The notes beneath the pieces were generated by a model. That model worked only from the letters and a program-made list of their open reading frames with translations, was not told where the DNA came from and ran no database searches. Both the position numbers and the translations under genes were made by a program. From Nocardia miyunensis NBRC 108239 (GTDB lineage Bacteria > Actinomycetota > Actinomycetes > Mycobacteriales > Mycobacteriaceae): a stretch of DNA of 64,000 bases. Location: assembly GCF_001613065.1 (NCBI RefSeq), contig NZ_BDBQ01000002.1, positions 1 through 64,000 of the forward strand, written 5' to 3'. Shown here piece after piece: positions 41,863-50,145 of this stretch. Each line of letters begins with the position of its first letter. The stretch's first letter is position 1.

Positions 41863-42126
41863 GAATCTCGCAATCTCCCACGCGCGTCGGAAGCGACCAG
41901 GCGACCATCGCGATCGCCCGCCGCCATGCCAGGCGACCTGAATTCGATATCGCGTGGAGCGCAGTTGGAAACGACTTGTCCTGCCGCGGCTCGGTGAGGT
42001 GATCCACCACTGATCCGCGTGGATGACAGAGATTGTGACGACGCACTCCGACCGTCCCACAGAATGCACCCAATTCGGCATGAGCGTGCGTCTACCCTCG
42101 CTACATGGGCCGCCTACCACAAAACA
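41863..42126. other. Intergenic region after the P450
   Basis: About 260 bp. No gene or signal was recognised; it probably includes the left part of an older, decayed integrative element. Confidence 0.4.
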
Positions 42127-42159
42127 GCGAAGCCACAGGCCAATGACCTGTGGCTTCGC
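42127..42159. terminator. Hairpin at the edge of the integrase remnant
   Basis: Perfect 13-bp stem (42127-42139 with 42147-42159) with a seven-base loop. Its right arm overlaps the start of the integrase-homologous sequence, so it may mark the deletion junction. Confidence 0.6.
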
Positions 42160-42403
42160 AGAATGTGGCCCACGAATGGCAGCGGGTCCGGATGCGCTCG
42201 GTATCCCCGACGACGTGACCGCCCACAGCTTCCAAGGTGCGGTCGCGACGATCCTGGACGATGCCGGGTTGTCGGCAAGGGGCACGGCAGACGTGCTCGG
42301 CCACGTTGACCCGGCCATGACGCAGAGGCACTACATGGCGCGTGGCCGGGTCCATACGGCTGCTGCCGAAGCGCTGGACAGGGCGGTCAGCAGTGGAGAC
42401 TGA
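42150..42403 (+). pseudogene. Tyrosine integrase C-terminal remnant
   Basis: Matches the last 95 or so codons of the intact integrase at 53965-55302. SQNVAHEWQRVR corresponds to PQNVGHEWQRVR, then a one-base deletion near 42205 shifts frame, and IPDDVTAHSFQGAVATILDD continues to QRHYMARG. The HxxR motif has become HSFQ. The sequence after the stop, TTAGTTGGAAGATCGGCC, also matches that after the intact integrase. It is the tail of a second, related element. Confidence 0.9.
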
Positions 42404-42491
42404 CCGGGACGCACTGAGCGACTTAGTTGGAAGATCGGCCGACACGAAGTGGGATCGGAAAGCAAAAAGCCCAGCCTGAGCTGGGCTTATG

Positions 42492-42527
42492 GTGGAGCCT
42501 AGGGGAATCGAACCCCTAACCCCTGCC
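42492..42527. repeat. attL, 36-bp direct repeat
   Basis: Identical to 55379-55414. It is the 3' half of tRNA-Ala (acceptor end, T-arm, variable loop and part of the anticodon stem); beyond it the tRNA sequence stops, so no tRNA is made here. Confidence 0.93.
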
Positions 42528-43273
42528 GTACGGCTGGAGGCCACTACTGCGGACAACTATGAACAGTCAAGACGGGCCGAAAAATGCCTTTGAACAGCTG
42601 GAATGTCAATTATCCACAACTTACGGCAATCGAACGTGCATTCGATATGCATTGATGGTCGGGGAATTTGTTGGGACATAGTTGGACGCCCTCAAGGCCC
42701 GCGCTCGGCGTGTTGCTGTGGTGACACGCCGGACAGATGGTGCCCGCAGCGATCCGTTGGCAATCGATTTGGTCGGCCCTCCTTGCGTCGTTCTCGACAT
42801 GAACGTATGGGCGGGTGCTCGGTGGCAAGCCCCGAAGGGGTGCGGCAGCCCGTTGCCGGGGAGAAGGTCTCGGTCCGTTCCGATCGTTGTCTGCCGTGGG
42901 ATGGGTGCTGGCTGTGGTGGGTTCGGCCCCCATCCTGGTTCTGCGCCGGGTGCCCGCCCGGGAGCGGAGCGGTAGGGCGGGCGCACCGGGCGGCGCGCGC
43001 ATGCGCGCCGCTCTTGATTCTGTAGAGAGAAATTCGGCAAGTTCTTCTTGGGGGGTTACCGTTTCTTTTTTTCTTTTTCTTCTTTTCCGGGGGGCTCCCA
43101 ACCTTTCTCCCCACAACTACATGAGTCATCAAGCTTGTGGCCCAACAGATTTCGCGGGAATGATCGGTAATCCCGCCTCACCCGCGACGTATCCCGGCAG
43201 GTACCCCCGTGCGCAGGGTTCCGGGAGTGGGGCGGCCGAATGCGCCGCAAGTTGGAGCCTGCGGCGGGGAGAA
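42528..43273. other. Left-end region of the element without clear genes
   Basis: About 745 bp. A perfect DnaA box, TTATCCACA, lies at 42610-42618. A T/C-only tract of 27 bases at about 43060-43088 is unusual for this genome. Open frames on both strands are Arg/Pro-rich and unsupported; one leftward frame has CPACHHSN followed by CPNKF near 42660-42730, a possible zinc-knuckle remnant. Confidence 0.4.
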
Positions 43274-43311
43274 TGACGAACGCCCTGCCCCCACGTATTG
43301 GGGTAGGGCGT
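43274..43311 (-). terminator. Terminator of the cargo operon
   Basis: Stem of about 15 bp: CGAACGCCCT (43274-43283) with AGGGCGTTCG (43302-43311), extended by a G-T wobble and CCCC/GGGG. It is 20 bp downstream of the Nudix gene stop. Confidence 0.8.
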
Positions 43312-43331
43312 TCGCGGATGGCTCTCCGGGC

Positions 43332-43796
43332 TCACAGCCTGGTAAGTGCTCGGTGCTGTTTGACCGCCTGCCCCAGGTGCCGGGTCCAGAAGACGGCTTC
43401 AGGAATGGTGTCGATCATCGGTTCGAAGGTTTCGAGGCTGTCTGTCGGCAACCAGAGATAGTCTGAATACTCCTCGTTGATCTCGATTTCCCCGCCGCCG
43501 TACTCGGCATAGAAGTGTGGCAACACCATGGAGTTACCGTCGTTCTTCCGAAACAGCACGTTGTACGAGACGTCCTCCGCGATCGAGATTTCAGCCTTCT
43601 TGCCGATCTCTTCGTCTTTCTCTCGACGGATTGCATCGAGAATGCTTCCGTCCGTGGTCTCCATCTTCCCGCCGATAAACGAGTACACCCCATCGTAGTC
43701 GGCTTCACCCTTACGCCGCGCCAGCAAGACACTGTTGGTCGCGGGGTTGATGACAACGAGTTTCTGGCAATACTGGAAATGAGTTGTATCGGTCAT
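43332..43796 (-). CDS. Nudix hydrolase
   Basis: A 154-residue protein of the Nudix superfamily, which cleaves nucleoside diphosphates linked to X. The Nudix box is near residues 42-65, GGKMETTDGSILDAIRRE then KDEEIG; compared with GX5EX7REUXEEXGU it has Asp at the first Glu and one extra residue, but the catalytic REUxEE end is kept. The ATG overlaps the stop of the reductase-like gene by four bases, so the two are translationally coupled and probably act in one pathway. Codon use is less GC-biased than chromosomal genes. Confidence 0.88.
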   Translation of the reverse strand: MTDTTHFQYCQKLVVINPATNSVLLARRKGEADYDGVYSFIGGKMETTDGSILDAIRREKDEEIGKKAEISIAEDVSYNVLFRKNDGNSMVLPHFYAEYGGGEIEINEEYSDYLWLPTDSLETFEPMIDTIPEAVFWTRHLGQAVKQHRALTRL

Positions 43797-45412
43797 GACG
43801 CTACCTTTCGGTCGTTATGGGTAAGTTCTTTGGGCTGCGCCGGATTGGTGCCGTTGACGTAGACGGTAACACCGCTCAGACCCGCCTCGTAGCCAGCCAG
43901 GTACACGGTTCGGACATCATCAACCGTAGAACAACTGGGAAGGTTTATCGTCTTCGATATGGCTTCATCGGTGTACCGCTGTAGTGCCGACGCCATACCG
44001 ATATGCCCAGAGACGCTGATTCTCGTCGCATCCTTGAAATGCGGCTCGATGCCAGTTGACGCGTCGATTATCAGAGCGCTCCGGCCGGTAGGTGGAAGCG
44101 CGATTGTCGAGACGTTCCGAAGCATTCCGGTATCGGCCACGTATCTCGACAGTTCGCACCAGTCATGGCCGGAAACTGTACTCGACTCCAGGTGCCCGTA
44201 CATCCGTTGGATATGCCCCGGATTCTCGCGGTGACGGTTACCGGCTATCGTTGTCAGCATTGCGCCGAACGGCCCTCGCTGTTCCGCGAGCCGAATAGAT
44301 TCCTCTTTCGATGTGATGTTGATAAATGAAAGAATATCCTCCATCAAGGATCGTGCGGCGTCGGAGTCATAGGCCAGGCCGACGAAATCGAGCGCGTCGG
44401 CAACCCCGCACAATCCTATGCCGATCTTGCGCTTCTGTGCGAGAACGTGCCCTGAGTGCGTCTTCGCGAAATTCTTGCCGCTGATCTCGAGGCAGTTGTC
44501 CAGAGCGCGGGTCAATATCTTGGTCGTATGCTCCAGCCAGGGGAGATTAACGGCCACGCGACCGGTGTCACTGGTGTACACGAATTCGCCGACGTTGATA
44601 TATCCGAATTGGCAGGTCTCACCGGGAATAAGCCCTACTTCGGCACACGGAGCAGTTGTCTGATAGGCCCCCAACCCTGGAACCGGGTTGCGGGCATTCA
44701 TCCGATCCAAGAAAACAATTCCCGGATCGGCGCAGAGCAGGGCGGCGCGACAGATCTGATCGAACAGTACACGAGCCTTTATTGTCTGCCCATTGTCGAG
44801 ATGCACCACCGAACCGGCTTCGACCGCCGTCATGAAGGCCCGGTCTATATCGACCGAGATGTTGAACTTCCACTCAGCCGCGGACTCGACCTTGGCATTG
44901 ACGAAGTTGTAGATCTGCGGGTGTCGCACGCCAAGTATCGCCATATTGCCCACGGGCCGATCTTCCCGGCCGCTGTTCGCGCTGTCTATTGCTACCTTGT
45001 TGAGGAAGTCGAGAGCCGAGACCGGATCGTCGGTCTCGTTGAGGTTAAATCCGGTGCCCATGCCTTGTTCATGAAGTGCAATGATATTTTGGCGCAGCTG
45101 CTTCAACCGCAAGGTGCTGAAGTCGAATGCTGGCATTGTGCAGGCAGTCAACGGCCTATCGGCATACCGGCCGATATTCGTCATAACCGGCGTGCTCATG
45201 ATGATTTCTTTGTTGTCTAGCGCTTGCCCGAAGGCTTCGGCAAATTCTTCCGATTCCGTGATCGTCGAATACGTGAGTTCTTCGCGGTACAACGCATCGG
45301 TGACGCGCTCCACCATTGCTGCCGGAGCCTCGTCCGCGCCGATGATTCGACCCGTATTCATTACTTTCAGGGCCAACGGAGACGGCGCAAACCGAGATTT
45401 GTATACGCTCAT
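43793..45412 (-). CDS. Divergent class II ribonucleotide-reductase-like enzyme
   Basis: A 539-residue protein with the NrdJ barrel: STPVMTNIG (72-80), the Cys91 region PLTACTMPAFD, GMGTGFNL (117-124), CAEVGLIPGETCQFGYIN (256-273), PPTGRSALIIDASTGIEPHF (440-459) and GLSGVTVYVNGTNP (511-524). The thiyl-radical motif NPCGE reads APCAE: Cys256 and Glu258 are kept, Asn is Ala. The redox pair Cys91/Cys267 is kept, but the C-terminal CxxC arm of true NrdJ is absent, and the protein is shorter than NrdJ. It is probably cobalamin-dependent but may do a different reaction on a nucleotide. Confidence 0.82.
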   Translation of the reverse strand: MSVYKSRFAPSPLALKVMNTGRIIGADEAPAAMVERVTDALYREELTYSTITESEEFAEAFGQALDNKEIIMSTPVMTNIGRYADRPLTACTMPAFDFSTLRLKQLRQNIIALHEQGMGTGFNLNETDDPVSALDFLNKVAIDSANSGREDRPVGNMAILGVRHPQIYNFVNAKVESAAEWKFNISVDIDRAFMTAVEAGSVVHLDNGQTIKARVLFDQICRAALLCADPGIVFLDRMNARNPVPGLGAYQTTAPCAEVGLIPGETCQFGYINVGEFVYTSDTGRVAVNLPWLEHTTKILTRALDNCLEISGKNFAKTHSGHVLAQKRKIGIGLCGVADALDFVGLAYDSDAARSLMEDILSFINITSKEESIRLAEQRGPFGAMLTTIAGNRHRENPGHIQRMYGHLESSTVSGHDWCELSRYVADTGMLRNVSTIALPPTGRSALIIDASTGIEPHFKDATRISVSGHIGMASALQRYTDEAISKTINLPSCSTVDDVRTVYLAGYEAGLSGVTVYVNGTNPAQPKELTHNDRKVAS

Positions 45413-45476
45413 TAGCTACTAACCCCTTTATTCAGTTCTCGTCTGGAACAGGATTAACCTGGTATGTCTTCCCCTG

Positions 45477-45710
45477 CTAAATATTGCGCCTAGCGAATTC
45501 GGCTTCTACCTCGGAAAGAAACGCGCCGTCGAGGACCGTTTCCGAGCCGAGTATCAAATTCCACCCAAACGGAGCCTTACCCTTGGGCTTAAGCTCGTAT
45601 CCCGCCGATTGAGCCCGGGTTATCATTGCCATGACTTCCGGATTCCAATCCGAATTATCTCCGGATGTCTTCATAGACCGAAGCTTCCGGGGCATAGGTT
45701 GGTTCTCCAT
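45477..45710 (-). CDS. Small hypothetical protein of the cargo operon
   Basis: About 77 residues; not recognised. Basic N-terminus (MPRKLRSMK), then a compact C-terminal part (ITRAQSAGYELKPKGKAPFGWNLILG). It starts 5 bp after the preceding gene and ends 64 bp before the reductase-like gene. ATG at 45710 chosen; a GTG/ATG near 45737 would overlap the upstream gene. Confidence 0.55.
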   Translation of the reverse strand: MENQPMPRKLRSMKTSGDNSDWNPEVMAMITRAQSAGYELKPKGKAPFGWNLILGSETVLDGAFLSEVEAEFARRNI

Positions 45711-45715
45711 CTCGG

Positions 45716-45919
45716 CTAAACGCCCTCCCCCCACCAATCAAACGAACCTATGCGGATACGATCCGGCATCGGCTCATCCGAAGCCGCTGCACTCCTTTCG
45801 CGCTTCAGCCCTTCGAGAGCCCTATGCACCACCGCCAGAGGAACCGGCGCGAATTTCTCGCCCGTATTCAATTGCGGGACCATGTAGGAGCCTGGTTCAT
45901 CGCGCTGCTCGAGGTTCAT
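45716..45919 (-). CDS. Small hypothetical protein, 67 residues
   Basis: Not recognised. Contains LAVVHRALEGLKRERSAAAS and ends DRIRIGSFDWWGEGV. The ATG overlaps the stop of the upstream gene by four bases, which supports it as a real member of the operon. Confidence 0.55.
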   Translation of the reverse strand: MNLEQRDEPGSYMVPQLNTGEKFAPVPLAVVHRALEGLKRERSAAASDEPMPDRIRIGSFDWWGEGV

Positions 45920-46170
45920 CGTGCGCTCGCTTCAGCCGGAAGCCACCGTTTCGCAGTCGGGTGCTCGCGCGTGAACTCGATAGGCACCGACAACACTCGA
46001 CCCTCCTGCAAATCTAGGTCGGAATCGGCACCCGTTTCGCTTGAAATCATCTGCGTAGCAATGGATCTGATCTCTTGCTTCGTGATCGCGAATGACCACA
46101 GATCGATCGCTGGCACGTACACCAGCCACCGGGAGCCACAGCAGTGCACCCGCACCAGGTATTGCCGCAT
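45916..46170 (-). CDS. HicB-like small protein
   Basis: 84 residues beginning MRQYLVRVHCCGSRWLVYVPAIDLW, which resembles the N-terminal strand-strand-helix of HicB/DUF1902-type proteins (YxVxVxxxxxxWxVxVPxxxxxxQA). These are widespread as antitoxins and as regulators on actinobacterial elements. No HicA-type toxin is adjacent. ATG at 46170 follows GAGAGGG; longer in-frame starts up to 46374 lack support. First gene of the leftward operon. Confidence 0.55.
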   Translation of the reverse strand: MRQYLVRVHCCGSRWLVYVPAIDLWSFAITKQEIRSIATQMISSETGADSDLDLQEGRVLSVPIEFTREHPTAKRWLPAEASAR

Positions 46171-46507
46171 CTCGCCCTCTCTCGGTCTTGGAAGACATCC
46201 CCTGCCCTGCGGCCGGAGGCAGACCGCGGTGGGCTTGTCGGTGTCGGATTGGCCGGTATGCATCGGTTCCTTTCGACTCGGCGTGTGGTCTGGCACCCGC
46301 CGCCGAGGGATGCGGTACGACATCGACCAGGGCGTCATAGTCGGGTTCGTCGATGTACCAGCCGGTTGGGGCACTGCATCACGCCCCGGCGGCGGGGCCT
46401 ACAGAAATATTTGCGCTGACCTACCGGACATTTCCGGACATGGGCCGGACAGAAATCGGTCATCGCGCCTACAGTTGAGTTCACCACTTCCGCAGCAGGG
46501 GGTTGCA
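46171..46507. promoter_or_regulatory. Divergent control region with phased CCGGACA repeats
   Basis: Separates the leftward cargo operon from the rightward XRE-type regulator. CCGGACA occurs at 46424, 46434 and 46445, spaced 10 and 11 bp, one helical turn each, about 60 bp before the regulator start. They look like binding sites for one protein on one face of the DNA. AGGGGG before 46508 is the ribosome binding site. Confidence 0.6.
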
Positions 46508-47764
46508 ATGGCTATTGTCGCGATATGGACCAAGCAAGATTGTGTTGCGCTCCGCTTCGCCTACGGAATGAAACAAGCCGCATTTGCCAGAGCACTAGGG
46601 GCCGCAGAGCGATCGGTAAGGCGCTGGGAAAAAGGCGAAACGGCGATCGGCGGCCTTGGACAGGTCAGCTATTCGACAATGCTCGCGAAAGCGCCAGCAG
46701 ACGTCGTCGCACGTTTCGAGCAACTGCGGGAAAATGAGGACGACGTGAATCGGCGGCAGCTATTCAAGGGCGGTGCATTCGGCGTTGCCGCATTGGCGAC
46801 CTTGGGGCTCGGTGGTGATGCGGCCGAGCGCGCTGCGTGGCTGGGATGCGGTGCTGGCCGTCCGGACTCGACAGCAGTGGCGCTGGTGCGGGCGACTCTG
46901 CATCAGGCGATGCAACTGGACGACGCACTCGGTTCGCCTGCGGCGCAAGGCATTGTCATAGCGCAGCAGCAGTTCACGGCCGCCATGCTGAGCAACTGCC
47001 CGACTGGTCTACGTTCCGATGTGTTGTCGCTGTATGCCGAGTGGACCGGACTGGCCGGGTCGTTGGCCTGGGACGCCCGCGATCACGCGACGTCGGCCCG
47101 CCTGTACACCGAAGCGCGGGAAAACGCGCACGAAGCGGAGGACTCCGATCTCGGCAGTTACATGCTCTGCCACCTTTCCCAGTTGGCTACGTGGCAACGG
47201 CGTCCGCGTGTCGCGGTGGACTACGCCGTCGCTGCACGCAGTTGGGTATCCCAGAGCGAGGATCGTCATCTACGCGCCTACGTCGCGATCCGCAATGCTG
47301 AAGCGCTCGCACTCGCCGGTCAACGCTCACCCTGTCTTGCCGCGCTCGATGAGGCCCAAGGCGCATTGGCGGGTCTGGAACCGTGCCACCCGTCTCAGTC
47401 TCGTGCGTACTTCATGGGCGAGGGCATCATGCACTCATATCGCGGAAACTGTTTGGCAGTCCAAGGTGACGCACGCCCGGCGGCCGAGGCATCGCGACAG
47501 GCGCTGGCAACAATGCCGGCCGCGTACACGCGAGACAGGGCGGTGACACTGTTGGAATTGGAACGTGCCCTGATTCAACTCGATGAGATCGAGGAAGCAG
47601 CCGACGCCGTCGCGCATGCTGCGGAACTGGCGGACCAGAACCGGTCTCCTCGGCTTGCCGCCGCCATCATCGGGAGCCGTCACCAACTCTCCCCTTGGGC
47701 CGATACTCGATCAGTACGCGAACTTGATCAGCGGCTCGCTGCTCGGGATATCGTGGTCGCATGA
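46508..47764 (+). CDS. XRE-type regulator with TPR-like C-terminal domain
   Basis: 418 residues. An N-terminal helix-turn-helix (MKQAAFARALGAAERSVRRWEKGE, about residues 20-45) is followed by a hydrophobic GAFGVAALATLGLGG stretch and by about 300 residues of helical repeats like TPRs. Such proteins are common regulators on actinobacterial integrative elements and often respond to a peptide or small signal. ATG at 46508 with AGGGGG upstream. It overlaps the next gene by four bases. Confidence 0.8.
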   Translation: MAIVAIWTKQDCVALRFAYGMKQAAFARALGAAERSVRRWEKGETAIGGLGQVSYSTMLAKAPADVVARFEQLRENEDDVNRRQLFKGGAFGVAALATLGLGGDAAERAAWLGCGAGRPDSTAVALVRATLHQAMQLDDALGSPAAQGIVIAQQQFTAAMLSNCPTGLRSDVLSLYAEWTGLAGSLAWDARDHATSARLYTEARENAHEAEDSDLGSYMLCHLSQLATWQRRPRVAVDYAVAARSWVSQSEDRHLRAYVAIRNAEALALAGQRSPCLAALDEAQGALAGLEPCHPSQSRAYFMGEGIMHSYRGNCLAVQGDARPAAEASRQALATMPAAYTRDRAVTLLELERALIQLDEIEEAADAVAHAAELADQNRSPRLAAAIIGSRHQLSPWADTRSVRELDQRLAARDIVVA

Positions 47765-48129
47765 ACACCGACCGCGTATCCGAGGTTCTGACGAGGATCG
47801 CGCGTGCCAACGCTGCAATTCACGCAACGGGCGAACTCAACGAGATCGGCAGGGAAGGTCGAGCGCCGTCCAGGTCGGAAGCATTCAGGTCGGCATCGGA
47901 AGAACTCCACGCCGCCAAGCAGGCACGTAACCGGCTATTCGTGGAGTTGGCAAGCGACTCCGAGACCGTGCCCTTGGAGCTGGCGGAACGCTTCGGGCTC
48001 ACCGGCCGCGAGGCCGCGACTCTTGTTGAGGTTGCGCGCGGCGGACCGCGACGGCTCCGGGGACACCTGTTCGGCGAGCTGGACACCACGCAAGTGGTTT
48101 GGACCTCGGACAGTCACAACAGACCGTGA
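47761..48129 (+). CDS. Hypothetical protein coupled to the regulator
   Basis: 122 residues, not recognised. N-terminal helical part (LTRIARANAAIHATGELNEIG), then LELAERFGLTGREAATLVEVARGG, which could be a helix-turn-helix. The ATGA overlap with the regulator suggests joint translation and a related role. Confidence 0.65.
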   Translation: MNTDRVSEVLTRIARANAAIHATGELNEIGREGRAPSRSEAFRSASEELHAAKQARNRLFVELASDSETVPLELAERFGLTGREAATLVEVARGGPRRLRGHLFGELDTTQVVWTSDSHNRP

Positions 48130-49548
48130 TTTGCTTAGTCGATTGGAAGGCTGCTGCCGCAGATTGTCGCAGGGGCACATCTTCGCTGCGATGAACAAGA
48201 TCTTCGTTGGAAGATGGACCAGGCGGAGGGGCCGTCCCCCGGGTGCCACGGTGTAGATTCCGGTGTTTCTGATGCACTGGCGCAAATTCGGCGTGCCATC
48301 GCGAACTTTTTCGAGTGATCTCTGTCACTAACCTTCGAAGATATGCTGATTGTCTATAGTCGATTTCGAGAATGCGGCGCATTGCAGCGGGGGCATATGA
48401 CTTGTGACTGCTGATGCGATGCTGTGTACGTCTCGCGCATTTGTTGATGTGTATCGCAGCTGATGAGAAGGGTCTGCGCCGTGTGCCGAGTATTTGCTTG
48501 ATGAAATGTACGTAATGATTCCGATCGTGCAAGATCGAATCACTCGCAGGTGTCAAGCTTGCCACGCCGAAAAATGCGGCGGACTTTATTGTTCAATCGC
48601 GACAGTTAGCCGTTCTGTGGCTGGATTGTGTCGACACGATAACGGCCGACGTTGATTGAGGGCGACTCAATTCGCGAGGATGATCGAGGTCATGGGGACT
48701 GATCAGTTTCATCGGTGAGCGTTCGGAGTGCTTCAAGTATGCCGAACGGGAAAGGATTCGCAGTCGTGTCAGAGTCCCCTGCGTTGGTTCGGATCGGTCG
48801 GGGAGTGCTCGGGATGCTCCCGGTTCGGGCTGGCGGTGGCCCTGCATCCGCGTCGCTGAGTGAGTCGTGGCGTGTGATCGTCGGATATCGGCGAGCCCCT
48901 GTGCCGGGTATGGCATTCGGTAATCCTGTACGCCCTCGGCGTCTTTCGATCGTCTCGGATGACGGCGGCGCGGAGGTTTACGGAACCGGTCGCCACTCCT
49001 GGTGGTGCCACACACCGTGGGTGTGCATCGGGGTTCCGGAACGCGGCGGCGCGTGATGTCATGGTGAAGACGGACAAGAAAGGACGGTGATCCGACAATG
49101 GTGACATGACCTGATCGCTCTGGATACATTTCGTGGTTGCCCCCTCGGTGCAACGAGGGGACAACCGAAACGAAATGAACTCCGTGGAATTACCGGGTTG
49201 GTAGCCCCCTCCACCAGAGTTTTGACCTTTCGCTAGCAGTGCCGCCTCGGCTCTGCTGTGTCCAGAGTAGTGCATAGTTTGCGCTGTGCACCACCGACGG
49301 TGTCATTGCTGTCGGTGTGCGCGGACTCGTCGATATGCCGTCCCCAAGGGATGTTCGGTATCAGTGTCGTGTCCGTCGCGGTGGGTATAGCCGTGCTGTT
49401 TCTGCTGGTTAGCGCTTGTGTTTAGACGTTCGTGGGGGCGTGATCCGGCCGATCCGCACTCGGAACGCCAGACGATTGCTGGCGTTGTGCGGGTTCTGAA
49501 AGTCACAGATACATGCAGCAAATGCACAGAAACAGGAGTACGGCACTC
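48130..49548. other. 1.4-kb region without recognisable genes in the element
   Basis: Richer in A/T than the flanks around 48240-48620. Open frames exist on both strands (for example rightward 48715-49056) but codon use is not convincing and none is recognised. It precedes the transfer and replication genes, so cis-acting sites such as the transfer locus may lie here; that is inference. A strong hairpin lies at 49135-49166. Confidence 0.45.
49135..49166. other. Stem-loop in the non-coding region of the element
   Basis: CCCCTCG (49141-49147) pairs with CGAGGGG (49154-49160) around a six-base loop; GGTTG and CAACC extend it past one mismatch. ATTTCGT and ACGAAAT outside it continue the symmetry with a short bulge. 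Could be a terminator or a replication/transfer site. Confidence 0.5.
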
Positions 49549-50013
49549 ATGGCCGAAAACACCTCGGCAGAGGTTTCCCGCAAAGACTACCGATACAAGA
49601 TCGTATTCGACGAGTTCTTTCCGCTTCCCTTGTATCAGACGGGGCCGGTGGTCCCGGATACCGAATATCTCGGCCCGAATCGTCAGGGGCCGCAACGGCG
49701 CGATCCGGTGACCGGGCTGTTGGTCTGGCGGATCGCGGTGACCGATCAGAACGAGCCGAACACCAAGCGGCGGGCGTATGACGTGCTGCTGTTGTCGGAT
49801 ACCGAACCGGTGCCGACCACTGAGGAGATCGCGGATGGGCTGCGGCCGATCCGGCTCGAGGGTGTGACCGTGCAACCGCGTGTCGGCGGCACGGGTGAGT
49901 TCAAGTACCTGGATCGCATTGTGCGCGCGACGGGCTACGCCCCGGCTCCGGCGGCATCGGGGCGCGGCAGCGGGTCGGCGGCGGGTTCGGGCTCGGGTAA
50001 GTCCGCGGGCTGA
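49549..50013 (+). CDS. Conserved-type element protein upstream of TraB
   Basis: 154 residues. A compact N-terminal domain (YRYKIVFDEFFPLPLYQTG, then RRAYDVLLLSDTEPVPTTEE) and a Gly/Ser-rich disordered tail. It precedes the FtsK-like gene, where pSAM2-type elements often have a small protein of unknown role. ATG at 49549 has AGGAG about ten bases upstream. Confidence 0.65.
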   Translation: MAENTSAEVSRKDYRYKIVFDEFFPLPLYQTGPVVPDTEYLGPNRQGPQRRDPVTGLLVWRIAVTDQNEPNTKRRAYDVLLLSDTEPVPTTEEIADGLRPIRLEGVTVQPRVGGTGEFKYLDRIVRATGYAPAPAASGRGSGSAAGSGSGKSAG

Positions 50014-50145
50014 TCCCGGCGCGGCATCTCCACCGGGCGGGTTCGGCCCGAGCTTGATCCGGGCTGAACCCGCCCCATCACCGGACTGTCTCGTAATCGT
50101 TTGCGAGACAGCACTATTCGTGACACCTGATGAAGGAAAATGATC

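Noticed and set aside
48715..49056. 113-codon rightward frame in the element
   Set aside because: Third-position GC is low for this genome, no ribosome binding site and no recognised domain; left as part of the non-coding entry.
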